A stretch of DNA of 24,254 nucleotides from assembly GCA_964383535.1 (NCBI GenBank), contig CAYLHS010000030.1, positions 1-24,254 on the forward strand, given 5' to 3'. This DNA is from CAYLHS01 sp964383535. Lineage in GTDB: Bacteria > Actinomycetota > Acidimicrobiia > Spongiisociales > UBA4744. The translations under genes were made by a program, and so were the position numbers. The notes below the pieces were generated by a model. That model was not told the DNA's origin. It searched no databases and was given only the letters and a program-made list of their open reading frames with translations. Positions 14,929 to 21,906 of this stretch are shown in pieces. How positions within the stretch are numbered: the stretch's first letter is position 1; every line of letters starts with the position of its first letter.

Positions 14929-15345
14929 ATGGGTTTGTTCGCTCCCGTCCGCACCGCGCACGCACACTGCGATCTGTTCTGTGGCATCTATGACCCGGCC
15001 CAGGCGAAGATCGAGGCGGCGTCCGTCAATGAGATCACCAAGAAGTATCTGGCCTCCGACGACCCCGTTTTCAAGACGCGGGCCCTCCATCTCCGGGAGG
15101 AGCGCGCCGAGCTCGTCAAGCATCACCTGATGGTGCTGTGGGTGGACTTCTTCACGCCTGAGCACGCAGAGCAGTTCCCGCAGATGCACGATCTGTTCTG
15201 GCGGGCGATGAAGCAGGCCGGTATCGCCAAGAAGACCGTTGATCCCGCCGATGGCGAGAAGCTGTTGGAGCTCATCGATGAGATCGCCGTGATCTTCTGG
15301 AAGACCGACAAAGCCAAGAAGATGGGCGTCTACCCGCCGTCGTAG
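14929..15345 (+). CDS. sodN: Nickel-containing superoxide dismutase, with altered metal hook
   Basis: The 138-residue precursor has a 12-residue leader ending in AHA, followed by the mature N-terminus HCDLFCGIYDPAQAKIEAAS. His1, Cys2 and Cys6 of the mature protein ligate nickel and Tyr9 gates the substrate; all are present. The canonical hook is HCDLPCGVY, so the conserved Pro5 is Phe here. The rest is the four-helix bundle, including LVKHHLMVLWVDFF and LIDEIAVIFWKTDKAKK. ATG 14929 follows TGAGGAGA; the in-frame GTG at 14890 would run through the promoter gap. It forms a hexamer in the cytoplasm in known members. A strong terminator follows. Confidence 0.93.
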   Translation: MGLFAPVRTAHAHCDLFCGIYDPAQAKIEAASVNEITKKYLASDDPVFKTRALHLREERAELVKHHLMVLWVDFFTPEHAEQFPQMHDLFWRAMKQAGIAKKTVDPADGEKLLELIDEIAVIFWKTDKAKKMGVYPPS

Positions 15346-15366
15346 ATCATCGAGAGACCTGTGTGG

Positions 15367-15400
15367 GCGGCCCCGGCAGGGGCCGCTCTCTCTCTATCTG
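15367..15400 (+). terminator. Intrinsic terminator of sodN
   Basis: GCGGCCCC and GGGGCCGC form a perfect 8-base stem with loop GGCA (15367-15386). A pyrimidine/T-rich run, TCTCTCTCTAT, follows. It lies 22 bases after the sodN stop codon. Confidence 0.85.
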
Positions 15401-15465
15401 TTCTTGCGTGAGTGAGGGTGAGACTGTCGACGGTTCTCACGCCAGAACGGGGTTTGTGGGGAGCG

Positions 15466-17100
15466 CTACAGCCCCTCGAGCTTGGTGAACAGCGGTGTGA
15501 TCTCGCCCATCGCAAGACCTGCGGGAACCTCAGGACGTGTCCAGCTCGACGTATCCCCGGTGAGGCCGAGCATCGATCGAATCCTCGCAGTGGTGAAAGG
15601 CATGTAGGGGGAGAACCCGACGCCCAGACCGGCGATCGCTGACAGCGACACAGAAAGTACGGTGCCCGCTCGATCCCGATCAATCTTCAACAGTTTCCAC
15701 GGTTCCTGTGCATTGAGATAGGCATTGACAGCCTGGGCTCCCTGCATGGCGGTCCTCAGCCCGGCCCGTAGCTCGACGCGTTCGATGAGGTCGGCTTCTT
15801 CCACGAGGAGCGCGTCGATCGACTCGAGCAGCTCCCGGTCATCTACGGTCAGATCACCCGGAGAGGGCGTCGCGCCTTCGAAGCTCCGGGACGTCAACGT
15901 CAACACACGGTTGACGAGATTGCCCCACGTCGCCACCAGCTCCTCGTTGATCCGGCGGACGATCTCGTCGTCGGACAGATCTGTGTCGTTCTGCTCGGGC
16001 AGCGATGCCGCGAGGGCGTACCGCAACGCGTCTGGTTCGAGCCGTTCCGTGTACCAGGTGATCGAACGGCCGACACCGCGGCTCGCCGAGCCTTTCTCCC
16101 CCTTGAACGTCACATATTGGTTGGCAGGCACGTCGGTAGGGAGATTGAGACCTTCATACCCCATCAGCTGGCACGGCCAAATCACCGCATGGAACACGAT
16201 GTTGTCCTTGCCGATGAAGTAGTAGGACTCGGCGTCCGGGTCCTCCCACCATGCCTTCCATGCGTCGGGCGTGCCCTGACGTTTTGCCCACTCCTTGGCG
16301 GCAGACAGATAGCCGATCACAGCCTCGAACCAGACGTAGATGCGTTTGCCCTCGCCGAGGTCGGCGAACTCAGGCGGCAGCGGGATACCCCAGGTGAGAT
16401 CCCGGGTGATCGCCCTGTCGAGCAACCCGTCCTTGGTGAAACCGATGGCCATGTTCTGCACGTGGCGGCGCCATCCCTCGCGGGACTCCAGCCATTCGAG
16501 GAGTCGTTCGTCGAACGCTGAGAGGCGCAGGAAGTAGTGCTCGGTATCGCGCATGATCGGAGTAGCGCCGGTGATTCTGCTCTTCGGATTGACGAGATCC
16601 TCCGGATCGAGCTGGCGTCCGCAGTTGTCGCATTGGTCACCCCGGGCGCCGTCGTAGCCACAGAACGGGCAGGTCCCCTCGACGTACCTGTCGGGGAGGA
16701 ACCGCTCGGCCTCCTCGTCGTAGAACTGGGTGGATGGCTTGGTGACGATGAAGCCATGTTCGTGAAGGCGCCGGAACACGTCCCACGTGACCTCACGATG
16801 GTTCTCGGTGCCAGTTGTCGTGTACAGATCCCACGAGACGCCGAGATCCTCCCAGTTCCTCAGGAATTCGGCGTGGTAGCGGTCGACGATCTCTTGGGGC
16901 TCTACACCTTCCTGGTCGGCACGAACCGTGATGGGTGTTCCGTGAACATCGCTGCCTGACACCATGAGAACGTCATTGCCCGCGATCCGGTGATAGCGGG
17001 CGAATATGTCGGCAGGCAGGTAGGCACCAGAAAGGTGCCCGAGATGGCGGGAGCCACTGGCGTACGGCCAGGCAACAGCAACGAGGATCCGGCGTTTCAT
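15466..17100 (-). CDS. metG: Methionyl-tRNA synthetase
   Basis: The 544-residue class I synthetase charges tRNA-Met. The HIGH motif is HLGH at 19-22. The zinc knuckle has Cys144, Cys147, Cys157 and Cys160 in CPFCGYDGARGDQCDNC, and WFEAVIGYLSAAKEW and YYFIGKDNIVFHAVIWP belong to the Rossmann core. The KMSKS loop reads KGSASRG (336-342), keeping the first Lys and both Ser but with Gly and Ala at the Met and second Lys positions. The anticodon-binding domain follows, and there is no C-terminal tRNA-binding extension. ATG 17100 starts at KRRILVAVAWPYASG, the conserved N-terminus; the frame beyond to 17220 overlaps the divergent gene and its promoter. Confidence 0.96.
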   Translation of the reverse strand: MKRRILVAVAWPYASGSRHLGHLSGAYLPADIFARYHRIAGNDVLMVSGSDVHGTPITVRADQEGVEPQEIVDRYHAEFLRNWEDLGVSWDLYTTTGTENHREVTWDVFRRLHEHGFIVTKPSTQFYDEEAERFLPDRYVEGTCPFCGYDGARGDQCDNCGRQLDPEDLVNPKSRITGATPIMRDTEHYFLRLSAFDERLLEWLESREGWRRHVQNMAIGFTKDGLLDRAITRDLTWGIPLPPEFADLGEGKRIYVWFEAVIGYLSAAKEWAKRQGTPDAWKAWWEDPDAESYYFIGKDNIVFHAVIWPCQLMGYEGLNLPTDVPANQYVTFKGEKGSASRGVGRSITWYTERLEPDALRYALAASLPEQNDTDLSDDEIVRRINEELVATWGNLVNRVLTLTSRSFEGATPSPGDLTVDDRELLESIDALLVEEADLIERVELRAGLRTAMQGAQAVNAYLNAQEPWKLLKIDRDRAGTVLSVSLSAIAGLGVGFSPYMPFTTARIRSMLGLTGDTSSWTRPEVPAGLAMGEITPLFTKLEGL

Positions 17101-17108
17101 CGGCGCGG

Positions 17109-17114
17109 AGAGTA
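17109..17114 (-). promoter_or_regulatory. -10 element TACTCT of metG
   Basis: On the minus strand TACTCT ends eight bases before the metG ATG, giving a leaderless or almost leaderless message. There is no Shine-Dalgarno site. Confidence 0.4.
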
Positions 17115-17203
17115 CCAGGCAGGCGGGATCGCCCGGGTCGCGTTCTACCTTGGAGGCGGGCGCGGCGTACAGGTAACGTGGGATCGGAGGAGGAGGTTTC
17201 GTC

Positions 17204-18634
17204 GTGAAGGTTGTGATCATCGGAGCCGGGTTCGCGGGGCATACCGCCGCCCTCTACCTGGGTGATGCCCTCGGCAAGGACCACGAGATAACGGTGATCA
17301 ACCGCTTCGAGCACTTCTGGTACGTTCCGTCGTGGGTGTGGGTGGGTATCGGTCGGATGAAGGTCGAGCAGACCCGTTTCGAACTCGCACCCGTCTACGA
17401 GAAGATGCACGTCGGGTTCGTGCACGGCTCGGCCGTTTCGATCCATCCCGACGACCGGTACGTCATGGTCGACCCTGCCGGAGGAGGGGAGCAGCAGAAG
17501 GTCGACTACGACTACCTGCTGATTGCTACCGGTCCGAAACTCAACTATGACGCCACTGAAGGTCTCGGCCCCAAACACGGGTTCTCGCAATCGATCTGCA
17601 CGGCGCCTCACGCGGAAGCATCGCGAGACACCTACTTCGAACAGATCGAGCGGATGGAGAAGGGCGAGAAGGTCAAGTTCGTGATCGGCACCGGCCACCC
17701 GTCCGCGACCTGTCAGGGAGCTGCGTTCGAGTACATCACGAACATCCACAAGGACCTCGTACGACGCAAGCTTCGTGACAAGGCCGAGCTGTGCTGGCTC
17801 TCAAATGAGCAAGCTGTTGGTGATTTCGGGGTGGACGGCGTCATGGCCCGGTACAAGGGCGAGATGGTCACCAGCGAGCAGTTCATCGGGGCGGTCTTTC
17901 GGGAGTACGGTGTCGAATGGAACGTCCAGCGTGCGGTCCACAAGGTCGACGAGTCGAAGATCTACTGGGAGGACGCCTCGGGGACGTATGGCGAGTCCAC
18001 CTACGACTTCACGATGCTCATCCCGCAGTTCACGGGCGGGGACATGCGGTACGTCGGAACGGACGGCGAAGACGTCTCCGAGAGGGTCGTCAACGCTGCC
18101 GGCCTCGTGAAGGTCGATGCGACCTACGGCCTGCCTTTTGACCGGTTGCGCACCAACCCAACCGCGTGGCCCGAGCTGTACCAGAACCCGTACTACGAGA
18201 ACATCTTCGCCGCAGGCATTGCGTTCGCACCGCCGGGCCCGATCTCCGTGCCACTCACGACACCCAACGGAACCGTCATTTCGGCAGCCCCGCCTCGCAC
18301 CGGCATGGTGTCAGGTATCACGGGCCGCATCGTCGCCAAGAACCTGATCGATCTGATCACCCAAGGACGTATGACCCACGGCGAGCGGATGACCGAAATG
18401 GCAGCGGCATGTATCGCGTCGATGGGCGACTCCCTCTGGGATGGATCGGCCGCGACGATCATGATCTATCCGGTTGTTCCGGACTTCCGCCGCTACCCGA
18501 ACGAAGGCGGCCGCGACACGTTCGTGACCCACATGGAGATGGGTCTCGGCGGGGCCTGGATGAAGCGAATGATCCAGACGACGTTCATGCACAAACTGCG
18601 TGGACGAATCGGTTGGAAGATGATCCCGGAATGA
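17204..18634 (+). CDS. Sulfide:quinone oxidoreductase-like flavoprotein
   Basis: The 476-residue FAD protein belongs to the NDH-2/SQR family. The FAD-binding GxGxxG is VVIIGAGFAGHTAALYL at 3-19, and YLLIATGPKLNY lies near 104-115. Cys132 (in FSQSICTAPHAEA) and Cys170 (in GHPSATCQGAAFEY) sit where SQRs keep redox cysteines. Cys403 in AAACIASMGDSLW is a third candidate near the C-terminal membrane-binding end, which carries amphipathic basic helices. It probably oxidises sulfide or a related sulfur compound and passes electrons to quinone at the inner face of the membrane. GTG 17204 follows a strong purine run, GGAGGAGGAGG. A small protein gene is coupled downstream and a TauE/SafE permease gene converges. 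Confidence 0.85.
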   Translation: MKVVIIGAGFAGHTAALYLGDALGKDHEITVINRFEHFWYVPSWVWVGIGRMKVEQTRFELAPVYEKMHVGFVHGSAVSIHPDDRYVMVDPAGGGEQQKVDYDYLLIATGPKLNYDATEGLGPKHGFSQSICTAPHAEASRDTYFEQIERMEKGEKVKFVIGTGHPSATCQGAAFEYITNIHKDLVRRKLRDKAELCWLSNEQAVGDFGVDGVMARYKGEMVTSEQFIGAVFREYGVEWNVQRAVHKVDESKIYWEDASGTYGESTYDFTMLIPQFTGGDMRYVGTDGEDVSERVVNAAGLVKVDATYGLPFDRLRTNPTAWPELYQNPYYENIFAAGIAFAPPGPISVPLTTPNGTVISAAPPRTGMVSGITGRIVAKNLIDLITQGRMTHGERMTEMAAACIASMGDSLWDGSAATIMIYPVVPDFRRYPNEGGRDTFVTHMEMGLGGAWMKRMIQTTFMHKLRGRIGWKMIPE

Positions 18635-18645
18635 GAGGAGCCCAG

Positions 18646-18774
18646 GTGACAAAAGAGCTGGAAATCACAGACCGTGACCGGGCGAGGATGAACAACAAGT
18701 TCCTCCAGTTCTTCCGGTTCATCGTGTTGAACCTCAAGATCCTCAAGGCCGTCGACCGAAGCAAGCGGGCGTAG
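18646..18774 (+). CDS. Small amphipathic protein downstream of the SQR-like gene
   Basis: This 42-residue frame starts 11 bases after the flavoprotein stop, with AGGAG five bases before the GTG. An alternative ATG at 18631 overlaps the stop codon (ATGA) and would add five residues. The product has a charged N-terminus (KELEITDRDRARMNNK), a hydrophobic amphipathic stretch FLQFFRFIVLNLKILKAV and a basic end (DRSKRA). It could dock the flavoprotein on the membrane. I do not recognise a family; coding status rests on the ribosome-binding site, spacing and helix pattern. Confidence 0.65.
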   Translation: MTKELEITDRDRARMNNKFLQFFRFIVLNLKILKAVDRSKRA

Positions 18775-18828
18775 CGACCCCCCCACCCCGACTCCGGCGG
18801 CGGTGTCGGTCGACCGGCGACTGGTCCG

Positions 18829-19821
18829 TCATGGACTCTGGACCGCGACGCCTCGCGAGGCCATCCAACGAAAGAGGGCCCACCCCGCGAGGAACACCGT
18901 CGCGCTGAACAGGGCCAGGTGGACCGACATGGGCACGATGAGCACTGCCGCGACGAACTGCGCAATGATCGAAAGGTACAGCAGCCGTACCACGAGCAGC
19001 CGGTTGCGGCGCGAGATGAACCACGCCCCGAGAGGCGCTCCGAGGACCACGATGGGGACGCACACCCACCAGTAGTTCCAGGCCTCGGTTGCCATACCTC
19101 CTCCGGCCACGGCCTTCCACGCGAAGCCCACGGCCGCGTTTGCTCCCATCAACACGACCGAGGTCGGAGTTGCCACCGATTCGTTGATCCGTAGTCGCAG
19201 CACGAGCAGCGAGAAGACGGTGATATCGAGGCCACTTCCCGTGATCGACGACACCATCCCACCCACGACTCCGATGAGGACGAGCAGCACCGCATGTCGC
19301 GGCGCGAAGTCACGAATCTCGTGCCGGACCTCGCGACCGTGGTAGCGGTTGATCAGCCACAGAGCGACGGCGAACGCGAGCCAGGTGCTGGTGAAGAGCA
19401 TCTTGGCGTAGGTGGGAGGGAGCAAGCCGGCGATCCATCGCAAGCCGACGATGACTCCCACCGCTCCCCCGAGACTCGACCAGACGAGCGCATGCCGTTC
19501 GACCCTGATCCGGGTGTAGAGGATCGTCACCGCGGCGGCGCACATCCCCACCGTCTGAATCATCAGCGAGAAGTCTCGAGCGGTCGACGGAGGGATGCCG
19601 AAGAGCAGCGTCATCACGGGGAAGGCGACGGCGCCCCCGCCCTCGCTCGTGGCCCCGGCGATGAAGGAACCGAAGACCATGGTCACCGACATGAACCAGC
19701 CCTTCACGAATAGCACCCATCGCTGTCCGAAGGTCATGGCGCCGATCCACGCTCCCCATACGACGACGGCGGTCAGGCCGACCGAGATCCACGCGGAGCG
19801 GTGGCGGGTGGGGTGCGGCAC
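18829..19821 (-). CDS. TauE/SafE-family sulfite/anion exporter-like permease
   Basis: The 330-residue protein has about eight membrane helices in the two-half TauE/SafE pattern. The first half includes FGSFIAGATSEGGGAVAFPVMTLLFG and the second GVVGGMVSSITGSGLDITVFSLL, both with the Gly-rich re-entrant motif of the family. Characterised members export sulfite, sulfoacetate or related anions. Together with the neighbouring sulfide-oxidising enzyme, this suggests removal of sulfur oxyanions, but the two genes converge and are not one operon. GTG 19821 follows TAGTAT by six bases, the leaderless geometry. The long N-terminal leader (PHPTRHRSAW) is short and basic. Confidence 0.85.
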   Translation of the reverse strand: MPHPTRHRSAWISVGLTAVVVWGAWIGAMTFGQRWVLFVKGWFMSVTMVFGSFIAGATSEGGGAVAFPVMTLLFGIPPSTARDFSLMIQTVGMCAAAVTILYTRIRVERHALVWSSLGGAVGVIVGLRWIAGLLPPTYAKMLFTSTWLAFAVALWLINRYHGREVRHEIRDFAPRHAVLLVLIGVVGGMVSSITGSGLDITVFSLLVLRLRINESVATPTSVVLMGANAAVGFAWKAVAGGGMATEAWNYWWVCVPIVVLGAPLGAWFISRRNRLLVVRLLYLSIIAQFVAAVLIVPMSVHLALFSATVFLAGWALFRWMASRGVAVQSP

Positions 19822-19827
19822 AAGCGG

Positions 19828-19833
19828 ATACTA
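19828..19833 (-). promoter_or_regulatory. -10 element TAGTAT, leaderless start
   Basis: On the minus strand TAGTAT ends six bases before the GTG at 19821. No Shine-Dalgarno site and no good -35 are visible. Confidence 0.5.
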
Positions 19834-19858
19834 TCCGCGTGAGGCTGCCCGAAGATGG

Positions 19859-20764
19859 CTACACCCCGTGGGGTTCGACGGGTCTGGTGGGCTCGGCCCG
19901 GTCGACCATGACCACCCCGATGAGGATCAGCAGCGCCGCGATTCCGATGATGGCGTTGATCTGCTCGGCGAGGAACAACGCCCCCACGGCGAGACTGACC
20001 AGCGGCACCAGGTACCCGACGAGTGACGCTCGAGTGGCGCTGGTATGTCGCACGACCCAAAGGAACGCGAGGTATGGCAGCACCGTTCCGATCGTGGCCA
20101 TGTAGGCCAGCAGGCCCCACGACACGGAGCTGATCGACGCAAGCGGCGTGGTGCCGAACAGCGGCCAAATGAGCAGGACACCGATCGCGCACGCAACGAA
20201 CTGCGGCCCAGCGAGATCCATGACCGAGTACCGCTGTGTATACATTCTGCTGAGCACACCTCCCAGGGATGCGAGCAAGATGCCCACGGACGACCAGCCG
20301 ACTCCCACGAGGATGTTGCCGCCGGCGAAACCCGCTTCTCCGGTTGCGATGAGCACGGCGACCCCGGCGAATGCCACCGCGGAACCTCCGAGTTTGCGCA
20401 AGGTGAAGGGCTCGTCCGTCAGAACGAAGTGGGCCCACGCGGCGGTGACGATTGGGATGAGCGTGATGAGGAGACCGCCCAGCCCTGCCGAGATGTTCTC
20501 GAGAGCGAGCGTGAAGAACACCGTCGGGGCGGACATGTTGACAGTCCCTATGACAAGCCCTGCAAGCCACGCACCCCGGTTCAGTGTTAGTCGGTGACGC
20601 CACCAGAGCCAGCCGACGAGGATGACGGCCGCAGCAGCGAAGCGGATCGAGATCAGGGTGAACGGGTCCACGTCGTGAAGCAGCAGGCTGCGGGTCGCGA
20701 CGCTTCCGGTGCCCCATCCAAGCGCTGCGAGGAGCAGCGTCGTCCAGATCTTCTTCCTATCCAT
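19859..20764 (-). CDS. EamA/DMT-superfamily transporter
   Basis: The 301-residue protein has ten predicted membrane helices arranged as two EamA repeats (about 5-140 and 155-290). The first repeat has LGWGTGSVATRSLLLHDVDPFTL and TLALENISAGLGGLL, the second TSATRASLVGYLVPLVSLAVGALFLAEQ. These are usual for metabolite exporters of the drug/metabolite superfamily. The substrate cannot be inferred. ATG 20764 starts MDRKKIW and follows a TACGCT hexamer by seven bases; the frame upstream to 20875 runs into the neighbour. It ends 37 bases before the TauE/SafE start and may be transcribed with it. Confidence 0.9.
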   Translation of the reverse strand: MDRKKIWTTLLLAALGWGTGSVATRSLLLHDVDPFTLISIRFAAAAVILVGWLWWRHRLTLNRGAWLAGLVIGTVNMSAPTVFFTLALENISAGLGGLLITLIPIVTAAWAHFVLTDEPFTLRKLGGSAVAFAGVAVLIATGEAGFAGGNILVGVGWSSVGILLASLGGVLSRMYTQRYSVMDLAGPQFVACAIGVLLIWPLFGTTPLASISSVSWGLLAYMATIGTVLPYLAFLWVVRHTSATRASLVGYLVPLVSLAVGALFLAEQINAIIGIAALLILIGVVMVDRAEPTRPVEPHGV

Positions 20765-20771
20765 CGGGGAG

Positions 20772-20777
20772 AGCGTA
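20772..20777 (-). promoter_or_regulatory. -10 element TACGCT, near-leaderless start
   Basis: On the minus strand TACGCT ends seven bases before the ATG at 20764. There is no Shine-Dalgarno site. Confidence 0.4.
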
Positions 20778-20853
20778 GAACGGCTCGCTGGGCTCGAGGC
20801 ACACAGCTCGCAGCAGACACCAGGAGCGGGCAGGGTTGGCTGGTGGCTGTCTG

Positions 20854-21492
20854 CTACTTGGAACGTGTTCCCCAACGGCGGACCAGGTACAGCCAGAACG
20901 GACCGGGGTCGGCTTGCTCCGCCGAGGGGGGCAGCTCGGTCGCCGGCTGGGGTTGTTGCTGTTCGGGTGGTTTCTCGGCAGCTTCGACCTTCGCTCTGAG
21001 ATCCCTAACTCGCTCCCTCAGAAACTGGGCTTCCGTCTCCGCCTTCGCTGCACGCTCACGCGCCTCCGCGAGCTGCTGGCCCGCCTCGTGCAGATTGCCG
21101 AGCTGGCCGAGGATCCTTCGCCATTCGTCGATCGGTACCAGCATCGACCCTTCGGGGACAGGCGGGTCGGGGGACTGGGTGGCGGCCACCGGCTTGTCGT
21201 CGCGTGCCGCCTGAGGCGGTTTGGGTGGCGATGCCGGCTTTGGCTTCTTGGTGTCCTTCTTGGCCGGCTGCTTCTTCTCGGCGGCTGCACGGGAACGAGC
21301 GCGTTCGACGACCTCGGATCGAAGGACGACCCTGTCGTCGCCGACCAGTTTCGAACGGATCTTCTGCTTGCGTGCCCAGTTGCGGATCCGCTTCGCTGAA
21401 AGCCCTGTGACTTCGGCGGCCACATCGAGCGTTATCCAGTGTGGTGGTGGCGGGGGAGCGGACTGCTCTTGCCAGACGAACGCCGGGTCCAT
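20854..21492 (-). CDS. Helix-turn-helix protein with coiled coil
   Basis: The 212-residue protein begins with a short Pro-rich leader. A MerR/excisionase-like helix-turn-helix follows at about 20-62 (WITLDVAAEVTGLSAKRIRNW, then KLVGDDRVVLRSEVVERA). A Lys/Pro/Ala-rich linker (about 68-108) leads to a coiled coil (about 125-175: LGNLHEAGQQLAEARERAAK and onward), then a Pro/Gln stretch ending FWLYLVRRWGTRSK. This layout suits a DNA-binding protein that dimerises and perhaps contacts the membrane through its aromatic/basic tail. I know no named homologue. It is divergent from the microcompartment operon but separated by 414 bases, so a regulatory link is only possible. TAACCT lies eight bases before the ATG. 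Confidence 0.8.
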   Translation of the reverse strand: MDPAFVWQEQSAPPPPPHWITLDVAAEVTGLSAKRIRNWARKQKIRSKLVGDDRVVLRSEVVERARSRAAAEKKQPAKKDTKKPKPASPPKPPQAARDDKPVAATQSPDPPVPEGSMLVPIDEWRRILGQLGNLHEAGQQLAEARERAAKAETEAQFLRERVRDLRAKVEAAEKPPEQQQPQPATELPPSAEQADPGPFWLYLVRRWGTRSK

Positions 21493-21544
21493 GGGCTCTG
21501 AGGTTAGTAAGGGCCGGAGCCACGGGTACGCCCAGCGGTCTCCC

Positions 21545-21579
21545 TCGGTTGTCGGTTGTCGGTCGTCGGTTCTCGGTGG
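21545..21579. repeat. Seven-base tandem tract TCGGTNN x5
   Basis: Five heptamers stand in register: TCGGTTG twice, TCGGTCG, TCGGTTC and TCGGTGG. The tract is non-coding, in the 414-base gap before the microcompartment operon and about 60 bases from the multi-hairpin repeat. Confidence 0.6.
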
Positions 21580-21639
21580 GATCTCGCCCTGCGATCTCGC
21601 GGCGACGGTGACCGCGTTCTGGCTGTTCGCTGTCTCCTA

Positions 21640-21845
21640 GGAGCTGGAGCTTCGTTGGTGGGTGCCGCCCCCTCCGGCGTCGAGCATCAGCTCGACGCCA
21701 CCTCCCCCAGCACTCGGGCTTCGCCCTCGCGAGGGGAGGAGATGGTCTGTCGGTCCGCCCAGGAGTCCGAAGGGCGACGTTGGGGGAAGGTACCGGCGGT
21801 GGCGAAGCCGCCAGGGGTAGGGGGTGGTGCCCACCACGGAACCTC
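21640..21845. repeat. Multi-hairpin GC-rich repeat, copy 2 (uninterrupted)
   Basis: Four hairpins in a row are joined by G-rich or C-rich strings. The first is perfect, GGCGTCGAGC with GCTCGACGCC (21676-21685 with 21690-21699, loop ATCA). Others lie near 21702-21725 (GGGCTTCGCCC core), 21768-21788 (CGCCC/GGGCG) and 21798-21815 (GGCGG/CCGCC). It is the inverted counterpart of 1-255 plus 1536-1655 and shows what that copy looked like before the IS insertion. No gene or promoter is evident within it. Confidence 0.7.
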
Positions 21846-21863
21846 GCGGCAGCTGTGGTCGGG

Positions 21864-21891
21864 CCCAAGACTGATGACTGAAGACTTGAAG
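21864..21891. repeat. Seven-base tandem tract CTGANGA
   Basis: CCCAAGA, CTGATGA, CTGAAGA and CTTGAAG stand in register immediately before the rpiB promoter. CTGATGA and CTGAAGA are the reverse complements of units at 5160-5187. Confidence 0.5.
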
Positions 21892-21894
21892 CCC

Positions 21895-21900
21895 TAGGAT
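21895..21900 (+). promoter_or_regulatory. -10 element TAGGAT of the microcompartment operon
   Basis: TAGGAT ends six bases before the rpiB ATG, so the operon message is probably leaderless. There is no Shine-Dalgarno site for rpiB, in contrast to the shell genes BMC-T, BMC-H and BMC-P. A heptamer tract occupies the -35 region. Confidence 0.5.
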
Positions 21901-21906
21901 GCCGGT

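Noticed and set aside
18807..18816. Palindrome CGGTCGACCG between convergent genes as a terminator
   Set aside because: It has no loop when folded as a hairpin and no T-tract; a weak CCGAC/GTCGG pairing nearby is also unconvincing.
21545..21579. Possible CRISPR array
   Set aside because: The repeat unit is 7 bases with no spacers and no cas genes are near.
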